A DNA stretch of 64,000 bases from an uncultured Pseudomonadota bacterium (GTDB lineage Bacteria; Pseudomonadota; Alphaproteobacteria; RF32; CAG-239), in NCBI GenBank assembly GCA_947054505.1, contig CAMRWU010000005.1:1-64000 (forward strand), written 5' to 3'. The notes beneath the pieces were generated by a model, which saw only the letters and a program-made list of their open reading frames with translations, was not told the DNA's origin and did no database searches. The stretch's first letter is position 1. Every line of letters starts with the position of its first letter. The position numbers and the translations under genes are program-made. Of this stretch, positions 16,436 through 22,411 are shown piece by piece.

Positions 16436-16993
16436 TTAAGCTCCTATTACTGTATATGGTGAGTGTGTCACATAATCAACGTTTTGGCCGCTAACAGTGT
16501 ATCCTGTTAGTGTTGGGGTTGGCACACCGGCATATCCTCCGGGGACACACGTGAAATAATCTATGCGTTGCATTGGTTCTCTAAAGATGACCGTGTAGGT
16601 ATCCCAAGAGGCAGAAACTTTTGGGTCGTCTTTTTGCAAGAAATAAACACGATTAGTTTTTTCAACGTCCGTATACAATGCTTCAGAATGATAGGTGCCG
16701 TCATTTACTTCTTCTCGGTACAGTTTTTTAACTTTACCTTTCACCTCCCAGCTTGCACCTAAAGTTGCACCTGAATAATTGACAGACGCTATAGTTCTAA
16801 TTCCTGTTGCACCAGAAATATTAAAGGTATATTTATTTGAAGCCATTGGTAAAGGCAAATTGATAACACCAGCTGTAGACGGCAATATACCACCTTGCTC
16901 GCACCAATCCCCCTCATATAATCGCCACCAGTTACCATTATCATCGGTATATGAAGCAATTAAATATGGATTGTTTAAGCTACTGTTGTTCAT
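16436..16993 (-). CDS. Putative receptor-binding/spike protein, prophage
   Basis: 185 residues, no membrane span. The N-terminal part reads W-W-R-L-Y-E-G-D-W-C-E-Q-G-G, then I-N-L-P-L-P-M-A-S-N-K-Y-T-F-N-I, resembling the C-terminal domain of many tailed-phage fibres (W-C-E-Q-G-G...L-P-x-x-F...Y-x-V). The remainder is beta-rich with Tyr and Thr. The start shares a base with the stop of the upstream gene (TGATG). A host-binding role fits the motif and the position next to a spike-like protein. Confidence 0.55.
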   Translation of the reverse strand: MNNSSLNNPYLIASYTDDNGNWWRLYEGDWCEQGGILPSTAGVINLPLPMASNKYTFNISGATGIRTIASVNYSGATLGASWEVKGKVKKLYREEVNDGTYHSEALYTDVEKTNRVYFLQKDDPKVSASWDTYTVIFREPMQRIDYFTCVPGGYAGVPTPTLTGYTVSGQNVDYVTHSPYTVIGA

Positions 16994-17619
16994 CAGTTAA
17001 AACTCCCTACCGCCAAAGTATCGCCGTTTGTACCAAATAAAGTCAAGCTTTCGCCAAGTGTATATTCAAACGTTCCTTGCGGCTGAAGTTGCAAGCCGTC
17101 CGTTTCAGTGCCACCAATATACATGATATTTTGACCGGTATTCTGCAAAATCACTCGTTGGGCCGGGGGAATCTCTACAGAACCATTTGCAATCGTGAGT
17201 GTTGAAGCCTCAAAAGACGCATATTGTGCCGGCTCAGTGCGTACTGTTCCGGAAACCGTCAAACGGCTGTCGTCAAACTCACCAATACCGCAACCAATAC
17301 GAACGGTTAATGGTTGGTCTTTCGGAGCAAAAATCTGCGCATACGGAATTACTTTTGGCATTTTAATACCTAAACCAGCCTCAAACGTAGTATTGCCCAA
17401 GTTTGTTGACCAAGCAATTTCAAACGAGCTTGACGCTTCTAAGCAGCGCAAGTAATTAAACGGATTTGTCAGATTATAAACACCAGCAGCTGGTAATGTG
17501 ATTGTAAATTCGCGATAAGACGATTGTTGTTGACCGTTATCAATCAATAACGGTTTTGCCTGTTCAATGTGTGTCCGCCAGAACTCCTCCAGCGTTTCCA
17601 TCATCTCTTTGTTAATCAT
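16993..17619 (-). CDS. Putative spike/vertex structural protein, prophage
   Basis: 208 residues with SD AGGGG. An N-terminal helix is followed by a beta-rich body. The last 70 residues (E-I-P-P-A-Q-R-V-I-L-Q-N-T-G then Y-I-G-G and the repeated L-x-P-x-G-x-F) form a small beta domain seen in various phage decoration and head proteins. In PM2-like viruses a spike protein is encoded in the virion operon; this is the best candidate here. No direct family match is claimed. Confidence 0.45.
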   Translation of the reverse strand: MINKEMMETLEEFWRTHIEQAKPLLIDNGQQQSSYREFTITLPAAGVYNLTNPFNYLRCLEASSSFEIAWSTNLGNTTFEAGLGIKMPKVIPYAQIFAPKDQPLTVRIGCGIGEFDDSRLTVSGTVRTEPAQYASFEASTLTIANGSVEIPPAQRVILQNTGQNIMYIGGTETDGLQLQPQGTFEYTLGESLTLFGTNGDTLAVGSFN

Positions 17620-17628
17620 AAAAACCCC

Positions 17629-17973
17629 TTATTTCAAAAACTTAACACCATACATTAAAGCTAATAATCCAACACCCACCATCAGAACCGGCTTAAGCTG
17701 TTGAAGCATGCCGGTTGTTTCCGAATAGGCTGATTGATAACCTTTTGCTACTTGCTCAATCGACTTACCTGCAAGGTCTGCATTACCGGATGCGACTGTT
17801 GTCATGGTATCCAAAAACGCCTGCATATCATCGCCATACATACCATAAACAGTAATATCACCTGCCCCCTGGATATTACCATGTGCCAAATCGCCCGTTG
17901 TTTGGCTGGTGGTAGTGGTGTAATTAGATACCGTACTACTTGAACTTGACTTTGAACCGCCGAATAATCCCAT
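17629..17973 (-). CDS. Virion membrane protein candidate (114 aa)
   Basis: 114 residues with SD AGGGGG. A Ser/Thr-rich N-terminus (SSSSSTVSNYTTTTSQTT) and a Gly-rich centre precede one C-terminal transmembrane span (about 93-110, PVLMVGVGLLALMYGVKF). One of a row of C-tail-anchored proteins next to the capsid-like gene, as expected for a virus with an internal lipid membrane. Confidence 0.55.
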   Translation of the reverse strand: MGLFGGSKSSSSSTVSNYTTTTSQTTGDLAHGNIQGAGDITVYGMYGDDMQAFLDTMTTVASGNADLAGKSIEQVAKGYQSAYSETTGMLQQLKPVLMVGVGLLALMYGVKFLK

Positions 17974-17982
17974 TTAAGCCCC

Positions 17983-18159
17983 CTATTTCATGAGTTTTAA
18001 CAGGATAACGGCGACACCGGCCAATGCCAACATCTTGACAATGCCAATACCGCCGCCTGCAGAGTTATATATGAAATTTGACCCAATCCGGCCACCTTGT
18101 GCGCCAGAGGTTGCATGTGATGTATTATCTAAATCATAATTGCCTGCCGGTAGTGCCAT
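17983..18159 (-). CDS. Virion membrane protein candidate (58 aa)
   Basis: 58 residues with SD AGGGGG five bases before the ATG. A polar N-terminus, then a Gly-rich hinge (NSAGGGIGI) and a C-terminal span (MLALAGVAVILLKLM). It lies nine bases from each neighbour in a compact operon, which supports it as a real gene despite its size. Confidence 0.55.
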   Translation of the reverse strand: MALPAGNYDLDNTSHATSGAQGGRIGSNFIYNSAGGGIGIVKMLALAGVAVILLKLMK

Positions 18160-18168
18160 ATTTGCCCC

Positions 18169-18438
18169 CTACATCATCTTTTTGACAGCCAAGCCAATCG
18201 TCAAAAGGCCAAGCGTACCACCAATAATCCACAACAAACCTGTGGTTGAGATTTCAGAATCTCCAACCTTGATTGTGCTGTCATCTCTATTCTGTTGCAG
18301 TTGCGCGGATAATACATCGTTTGCACCGCGTAAATAAGCTGCCTCGTCGGAACTTTTATCGGCGGTAAAGGCTTGGTAAACTTCTCCCGCGCCTTTACCT
18401 GCCGAGGTCAGCCCGTCAATCCATTCTGACCAAGCCAT
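18169..18438 (-). CDS. Virion membrane protein candidate (89 aa)
   Basis: 89 residues with SD AAGGGGGA four bases before the ATG. A helical, charged N-terminal half precedes a C-terminal membrane span (about 66-85, TGLLWIIGGTLGLLTIGLAV) and a short basic end. First gene after the capsid-like gene, ten bases away. Same architecture as its two downstream neighbours. Confidence 0.55.
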   Translation of the reverse strand: MAWSEWIDGLTSAGKGAGEVYQAFTADKSSDEAAYLRGANDVLSAQLQQNRDDSTIKVGDSEISTTGLLWIIGGTLGLLTIGLAVKKMM

Positions 18439-18448
18439 TTATCCCCCT

Positions 18449-19378
18449 TTATCGCGGCAATGTATCAAGCGATAACAATGTGTTGCTATTTACTGCTGAC
18501 TGTAAAACAGCCGGGCAGTTGTGAACTTTCAAAACCGCAATGTCATAAGATGATGACGGCGCAGTGCTAAAAGTTGTCCGGACAGATAATTCAGAGGTAA
18601 TATCGTTGACGAACAGACCACTGTTAGCCATACCGTCACAATAGTTGTGAACAAAAGCTCCGGAAATTACACCATAACCGTCAAGTTCGTTCATAGCGTT
18701 ATTAACATCGAGCGACAAACTACGGGCAACGTTTACGTTGTTAACCAAAGTTTCACCTGAAGCAATAGCACCGCCGCCATTATATGCAATCGCGGCTAAG
18801 AACAAATCATTTGCGTTTTTCGGCAAAGTATTAACTTGAGATTGTCCTGCTGCAGCAAAGCTGATAGTGTTGTTGTTGAACTGAACGTAACTATCGTTCC
18901 AATCAGCCTCAACATTTTTACGGATTGAATACAGATTAACGTCTGTAATGTCCGTAATGGTAGAATTCATATAGATTTGAACGACCAGAGAACTGATTTT
19001 TTTGTTCGGGTCAGTATTTCCTTGACGACCACAGCGCCAAGCAAACTCATCTTTCACAACACCGGCCGCATAAAGCAAACGGCCAATGTTAAGACCAAAG
19101 ACGTTGGTTAATGTTTGTTGTTGTACTCTCGTACCGAGATATTTGTACAAATCAACCAACTGAGAAAGTTTAACATCAATAGTGTTCATACCGTTAATCA
19201 TAACGACAATACGCTTAACAGATGACAGGCAGTTAGCCAATGTTGCAGCTGAAGAACCATTTTTGAACTCTAAAACCAAGTCCCGGATAACGTCATAACA
19301 GTTGACGTTGAACGGAATCATGCTTGCGCCTTCGCCAATCTGTTTGCCTTCTTCAAAGTTACGAATAGGTGTCTGCAT
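18449..19378 (-). CDS. Putative double-jelly-roll major capsid protein
   Basis: 309 residues without signal peptide or membrane span, predicted almost all-beta with long loops. SD AGGGGG six bases before the ATG. Near 28-80 the pattern Y-D-V-I-R-D-L-V-L-E-F, V-K-R-I-V-V-M-I-N-G and L-V-D-L-Y-K-Y-L-G recalls the start of the PM2 capsid protein P2 (I-D-L-R-Y, V-R-V-E-L-D-G, L-N-D-L-I); this comparison is from memory. Length suits a double jelly roll. It is preceded by the packaging ATPase region and followed by tail-anchored membrane proteins, as in PM2-type viruses. A structure prediction would settle it. Confidence 0.6.
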   Translation of the reverse strand: MQTPIRNFEEGKQIGEGASMIPFNVNCYDVIRDLVLEFKNGSSAATLANCLSSVKRIVVMINGMNTIDVKLSQLVDLYKYLGTRVQQQTLTNVFGLNIGRLLYAAGVVKDEFAWRCGRQGNTDPNKKISSLVVQIYMNSTITDITDVNLYSIRKNVEADWNDSYVQFNNNTISFAAAGQSQVNTLPKNANDLFLAAIAYNGGGAIASGETLVNNVNVARSLSLDVNNAMNELDGYGVISGAFVHNYCDGMANSGLFVNDITSELSVRTTFSTAPSSSYDIAVLKVHNCPAVLQSAVNSNTLLSLDTLPR

Positions 19379-19388
19379 ATTTCACCCC

Positions 19389-19475
19389 CTATTTGCCTGA
19401 AAATTTAGAAGAAATCCAGTTAAACGCGAACATACCGGCAACAGTTGCCAAAGCATATTTTACCATTGTTTTCAT
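19389..19475 (-). CDS. Micro-protein (28 aa) before the capsid gene
   Basis: 28 residues with SD AGGGG eight bases before the ATG: a short basic start, a hydrophobic stretch (YALATVAGMFAFNWI) and a polar basic end. It lies ten bases before the capsid-like gene and is probably the first gene of the virion operon. Many membrane-containing phages carry such one-span peptides in the virion. Confidence 0.4.
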   Translation of the reverse strand: MKTMVKYALATVAGMFAFNWISSKFSGK

Positions 19476-19522
19476 TTTATAAGCCCCTTGTGTTGTTAAA
19501 AAAATTACCGATTCGAGGCTAC

Positions 19523-19566
19523 AAAAAAAATCAAAGACTTGTCAAATTTGCTAAGTCTTTGATTTT
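19523..19566 (-). terminator. Terminator between early and virion operons
   Basis: On the minus strand, stem AAAATCAAAGACTT/AAGTCTTTGATTTT with a 12-base loop, followed by T residues. It ends the rep-ATPase transcript. The loop holds TTGACA (19545-19540, minus), followed 18 bases later by TAGCCT, a possible promoter for the virion genes. Confidence 0.7.
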
Positions 19567-19578
19567 ACTTAAAACTGC

Positions 19579-19599
19579 TCCTATGTATCATACATAGGA
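19579..19599. promoter_or_regulatory. Perfect 21-bp palindrome, possible protein-binding site
   Basis: TCCTATGTAT-C-ATACATAGGA: ten-base arms without mismatch around one base. It lies five bases past the ATPase stop and just before the terminator. It does not match the repressor operators, so another regulator, perhaps the element's HTH protein, may bind it. Confidence 0.5.
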
Positions 19600-19603
19600 A
19601 AAT

Positions 19604-20290
19604 TCATGCTTTTAAAAAAATTTTTTCATCTTGTTTGTAAAAATACTCAAAATTCTTCAAAGCCCGCAGTTTTTCTCGGTTTTCACGCCCTAAAATTTTT
19701 ACACCGACATCGATATCTGCCGGCTCGCTGTGCCTGAAGATATACATCGCCGAGCAATTTGCCCGGAACACATTGTCGATTAAGTGCATACGTTGCGACA
19801 ATCCGATGACATTAATTCCGGCATGGCGTCCCCGGCAACAAAGGTTCTTAAATCCATTTTTAGGGTCGCGCTGACTGATTCCGGTCGGAAAACTCAAATC
19901 AAGCTCATCAATGACCAGCGTCATCTGTGCATTATGGCTGAAACCATAACCAGATTGAATCGCCATAAGCCGACCAGCCAAATCTGAAAGTTCTTTATCT
20001 TCAGCACCTGCAGTTGGATAATATCCAAGCTTAAAACCGGTTGTAAACCTTTCCCTAACCTCTTTGAGCAGATTATTCAATCCGATAACCGGCTTGAAAC
20101 CGTCATCACTCTGCAGGCGTCTTAAATCATCAGCCAACGGCTCAAAAAAGATAACGCGCTTCAGCGGTTTTATCAGGCTGCGGGCTTTTGTTGTTTTTCC
20201 GCACCCCGAGGCGCCAAAAATCCCCACACGCTGCGCTTGCCCGACGCTTGCGCTGACTGTGCTCTTGCCTTTATTTTGCTTTTTAGCCAT
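19604..20290 (-). CDS. FtsK/HerA-type packaging ATPase (P9/A32-like)
   Basis: 228 residues. Walker A GASGCGKTT at 26-34, Walker B TLVIDELD near 137, then C-R-G-R-H-A-G-I-N-V-I-G-L-S-Q-R near 162-177, the conserved arm ending in a glutamine sensor found in genome-packaging ATPases of the PRD1/PM2 lineage and in Zot-type filamentous-phage ATPases. It has no membrane span, which argues against the Zot type. It would pump DNA into the capsid. The start overlaps the upstream gene by 118 bases; no later Met precedes Walker A, so the overlap is real. SD AGGG. Confidence 0.75.
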   Translation of the reverse strand: MAKKQNKGKSTVSASVGQAQRVGIFGASGCGKTTKARSLIKPLKRVIFFEPLADDLRRLQSDDGFKPVIGLNNLLKEVRERFTTGFKLGYYPTAGAEDKELSDLAGRLMAIQSGYGFSHNAQMTLVIDELDLSFPTGISQRDPKNGFKNLCCRGRHAGINVIGLSQRMHLIDNVFRANCSAMYIFRHSEPADIDVGVKILGRENREKLRALKNFEYFYKQDEKIFLKA

Positions 20291-20724
20291 ATTTTGCCCT
20301 TTTCAGCTAATGAAATCCCTGTCCAGTTCATAACGATTGCGTTTGTTTCACATGCCGCAAATATCGATATTAACGCAAAATCATGCATTAACCGCGTGCG
20401 TCTATCGATTAAAAACCGCAAAATTTTGTAATTCTGCGCCATTTTATAAACCTTGCCAGCCGCCAAACTCTGCCCCTCGGCACGCAAAACCTCAAAAGTA
20501 TCAAGCGAAGTTTGCGGATTTTTCAAAAAGTTGAGAAACTCATTAAAACCGGCTTCAAATTCGCCCTGGGAATAATATCGATCGTTATTCGTCGTCATCA
20601 TCCCAGAGGCGGGCAAGAAATCCGCGTCCGTCTGTTCCTGTTGGTCGAACTCTGGCAACGGCTGCAGGTTCTCGGTCAGGCCGTCTGATAGGCTCAATTC
20701 TTCCAAATTCTCCTGGTTTTCCAT
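20173..20724 (-). CDS. Prophage protein of unknown function (183 aa)
   Basis: 183 residues with SD AGGAG. An acidic, Glu/Gln/Leu-rich N-terminus (about 1-45) is followed by a helical part and a basic C-terminus (KIKARAQSAQASGKR). It overlaps the zinc-ribbon gene by 140 bases at its start and the ATPase gene by 118 bases at its end, both in different frames. A weak hydrophobic stretch near 115-135 may be a core helix. No family recognised. Confidence 0.55.
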   Translation of the reverse strand: MENQENLEELSLSDGLTENLQPLPEFDQQEQTDADFLPASGMMTTNNDRYYSQGEFEAGFNEFLNFLKNPQTSLDTFEVLRAEGQSLAAGKVYKMAQNYKILRFLIDRRTRLMHDFALISIFAACETNAIVMNWTGISLAEKGKIWLKSKIKARAQSAQASGKRSVWGFLAPRGAEKQQKPAA

Positions 20725-20992
20725 TTATATTTGCTCCTTTTTCTTGTTGTTTTTCAATGTATTGACTTTCTTCGATTGCCGGCTTTTCCGGATAAACGGT
20801 ATAATACGGTTTTATAAAACTCCTGCCGGCCGCTAAATTAGCTTTTATCTTGCGCGATGTTGCGCCCGAAAATTTCATACCACATCCCCGCTCGCAATAA
20901 ATGTACAGCGTGCCGCGCTTGTTCTCGCGCACTTCCTGCCAGTTCTCACCACAAACCGGACATGTGGTTGCGTATCCTACTACTTTTGGCAT
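20585..20992 (-). CDS. Zinc-ribbon protein, prophage (135 aa)
   Basis: 135 residues with SD AAGGAGG. The N-terminus carries two cysteine pairs, C-P-V-C-G (11-15) and C-E-R-G-C-G (33-38), a typical zinc ribbon that may bind nucleic acid or protein. The rest is charged, with an Arg/Pro-rich region and an acidic end DDDDE that is encoded within the overlap with the next gene. It lies between the replication gene and the ATPase, so a replication accessory or regulator role is likely but unproven. Confidence 0.6.
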   Translation of the reverse strand: MPKVVGYATTCPVCGENWQEVRENKRGTLYIYCERGCGMKFSGATSRKIKANLAAGRSFIKPYYTVYPEKPAIEESQYIEKQQEKGANINGKPGEFGRIEPIRRPDREPAAVARVRPTGTDGRGFLARLWDDDDE

Positions 20993-21002
20993 TTTTCCTC
21001 CT

Positions 21003-21848
21003 TTAAGCTACCTCATCAATTATCACTTCCCCGACAACCCGGGTGTTACAGTCCAAAATGCGTGCATCCAAACCGGATGAACACAACCAATAAACCACCT
21101 CTCGAATCCGCACATCTTCAACAAGCGCATATTTGCCTTTTTTCCGCAAAATATACGTGTTTCCAGCCTTTGAAAGGCTTATATCGGAAAAAATATCCCT
21201 AAATTTTTCTTTCATAGCTTGCAAAATAAGCTGTTCTTCAGGCTTAGCCGCCTGACTTTCCGCCAAGACATCTCCTGCCGAGTTTTGAATCGGCTTTGAC
21301 CGACCGGCCGCACCGTCGGCCGGTGCTATATGTTCTTTCTCTGGGGTATCATTTAAAGACCCCTGTTTCGCGCACGCACGCGCGTTTTTGGTTTTTAAAT
21401 TTAGGTTTTTAAATTTTAAATCTATATAGGGGGTATCAAAAAACGACCCTTTGAGGGTATCATTTAAAGACCCTCGAGGGGTATCTTTTAAAGACCCTTT
21501 AGGGGTATCAAAAAACGACCCTCGAGGTGCGCAGCCTTTTAAATCCCCCGATGTATTTAGACTGCGCTCTAAACCGTTCAATATCGTCAATTTTATGGCA
21601 TTTGAACGGTTAAACGCATCTCGCTTGGTTATTTCCAGATAGCCAAGCTTTTGAAGTTGCGAAATGGTATTAATCATCGAGCTTTTGGTTGTATAACAAG
21701 ATTTTGCCAACTCGGTATAACCCAAGCAACAATAACCTGTCCATTTGCCCTGAGATAAGATGTTTATGCTGATTATAGCTAGCGCGCGAAATTGTGCGGC
21801 TGTTATATCGGCCTCAAAAAGTTCTTCTGGTACTGGTTTGTAAGCCAT
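21003..21848 (-). CDS. Replication initiator-like protein with internal origin
   Basis: 281 residues with SD AGGGG eight bases before the ATG. The first 95 residues form a winged helix-like domain (ITAAQFRALAIISINIL, then Y-T-E-L-A-K-S-C-Y-T-T-K-S-S-M-I-N-T-I-S-Q-L-Q-K-L-G-Y-L) as in phage and plasmid initiators of the lambda O/RepA/DnaD style. Residues about 109-165 hold five copies of G-S-[LF]-x-D-T-[PL], encoded by DNA iterons. The C-terminus is helical. First gene of the leftward early operon, facing the operators. PM2 itself uses a rolling-circle initiator, so this differs from the type virus. Confidence 0.7.
   Translation of the reverse strand: MAYKPVPEELFEADITAAQFRALAIISINILSQGKWTGYCCLGYTELAKSCYTTKSSMINTISQLQKLGYLEITKRDAFNRSNAIKLTILNGLERSLNTSGDLKGCAPRGSFFDTPKGSLKDTPRGSLNDTLKGSFFDTPYIDLKFKNLNLKTKNARACAKQGSLNDTPEKEHIAPADGAAGRSKPIQNSAGDVLAESQAAKPEEQLILQAMKEKFRDIFSDISLSKAGNTYILRKKGKYALVEDVRIREVVYWLCSSGLDARILDCNTRVVGEVIIDEVA
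21343..21522. other. Candidate replication origin: iterons plus AT-rich 13-mers
   Basis: Four repeats of consensus GGGTATCWWWWAAMGACCC start at 21431, 21455, 21479 and 21503, exactly 24 bp (eight codons) apart; a fifth copy lies at 21344. Each is a near-palindrome. Between the fifth copy and the array lies AT-rich DNA with a tandem 13-mer GGTTTTTAAATTT at 21390 and 21404. Iterons beside repeated AT-rich 13-mers is the arrangement of oriC-like and lambda-type origins. It lies inside the initiator gene, as in lambda O. Confidence 0.65.
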
Positions 21849-21864
21849 CGGGGCGGCCCCTATT

Positions 21865-21953
21865 TTAGTTGTTAACTAAATACCAACTCAAAAAAATAAG
21901 TTGATAACTAAGTTTATTAAACCCTAAATGGTTAAATTTTAGTTGTCAACTCA
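21865..21953. promoter_or_regulatory. Three-operator array of the prophage switch
   Basis: Three palindromes of the form TTAGTT-N3-AACTAA: 21865-21879 (perfect arms), 21897-21911 (TAAGTT-GAT-AACTAA) and 21939-21953 (TTAGTT-GTC-AACTCA). Centres are 32 and 42 bp apart, close to three and four helical turns. They fill the space between the divergent rep and repressor genes, as for lambda-type operators. Confidence 0.7.
21921..21949 (-). promoter_or_regulatory. Candidate early (rep) promoter
   Basis: On the minus strand, TTGACA at 21949-21944, 17-bp spacer, TAGGGT at 21926-21921. The -35 box lies inside the third operator, so the repressor would block it. Confidence 0.5.
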
Positions 21954-21971
21954 ATAAATTTATGTTATGTA
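21943..21971 (+). promoter_or_regulatory. Candidate repressor promoter
   Basis: TTGTCA at 21943-21948, 17-bp spacer, TATGTA at 21966-21971. Its -35 box lies in the same third operator as that of the divergent rep promoter, which would give the repressor control over both. Confidence 0.45.
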
Positions 21972-22006
21972 TAAGTCGCTTATGTAATGTATATATAGAG
22001 GTTAAA

Positions 22007-22381
22007 ATGAAAGATTGCGCCATTTATATTGAAACAGCTATAAAAAACAGCAACTTAAAAAATCGGGCTGAACTTTGTAGAATTTTAAATATTAAACAGC
22101 CGTCTTTATTTACTTTAGAAAAAGGCAAAACCCTCCCCTCTGAATCGACTATGATTAAGCTCGCCGAGCTGGCTGGCCTGCCCAAAGAGGAAGCATTAAT
22201 AGACCTTAATCTTTGGCGTTCAAAAAATAAGCCAGAACTCCAAAAAGTCTGGCAAAGATTAGCAAAAATGATTGGTTGCACCCTCATTCTTTCCCTATTT
22301 TTTACAAGGAATACAAATACTTATGAGCATACACCAGCTATCACAGAACCGTCTTCTGTTTTATATTATGTATACGAATGA
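22007..22381 (+). CDS. Prophage repressor, XRE-type HTH (DUF3693-like)
   Basis: 124 residues from ATG 22007, with SD AGAGG; an upstream ATG at 21962 lies in the promoter. A helix-turn-helix of Cro/C1 type spans about 18-55: NRAELCRILNIKQPSLFTLE, then LPSESTMIKLAELAGLP. The pattern W-R-S-K...V-W-Q-R-L-A-K-M-I-G near 67-90, followed by a hydrophobic stretch, recalls DUF3693 regulators of filamentous and other small phages. It would hold the lysogenic state by binding the three adjacent operators. The last codons cross the right dif-like junction. Confidence 0.72.
   Translation: MKDCAIYIETAIKNSNLKNRAELCRILNIKQPSLFTLEKGKTLPSESTMIKLAELAGLPKEEALIDLNLWRSKNKPELQKVWQRLAKMIGCTLILSLFFTRNTNTYEHTPAITEPSSVLYYVYE
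22349..22376 (+). other. Right prophage junction candidate (attR)
   Basis: The arm TTATGTATACG (22366-22376) matches the right arm of the left site (TTATGTTTACA) in 9 of 11 bases and is preceded by a 6-base centre TTTATA. The left arm CCGTCTTCTGT is degenerate, as expected if it came from a phage attP with a poor XerC arm. The join of the left host arm with this right arm would give a good dif. Confidence 0.4.
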
Positions 22382-22411
22382 AACATGTCAGCAGGGAAAT
22401 GTCTTTTATCC

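Larger units (their letters stand above)
14155..22365. mobile_element. Integrated tailless (double-jelly-roll, internal-membrane type) prophage
   Basis: An 8.2 kb block of tightly packed small genes, almost all on the minus strand, unlike the host genes around it. It holds a repressor with operators, a replication initiator with an internal iteron origin, a FtsK/HerA-type packaging ATPase, a 309-residue capsid-like protein, several one-span membrane proteins, spike and receptor-binding-like proteins, a SleB-type lysin and holin-sized proteins. No terminase, portal, tail or integrase gene is present. Size, gene set and order fit the PRD1/PM2 lineage of tailless viruses. Boundaries are inferred from dif-like arms at both ends. 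Confidence 0.7.

Noticed and set aside
14155..22365. Reading the element as a filamentous (inovirus) prophage
   Set aside because: dif-type insertion, small genes and a Zot-like ATPase fit, but the ATPase has no membrane span, there is a peptidoglycan hydrolase, and the 309-residue protein has neither signal peptide nor C-terminal anchor as pIII would.
14155..22365. Reading the element as a remnant of a tailed phage
   Set aside because: Despite fibre-like motifs at 16.1-17.0 kb there is no terminase, portal, protease, tail tube or tape measure, and the operon is tightly packed without gaps or broken frames.
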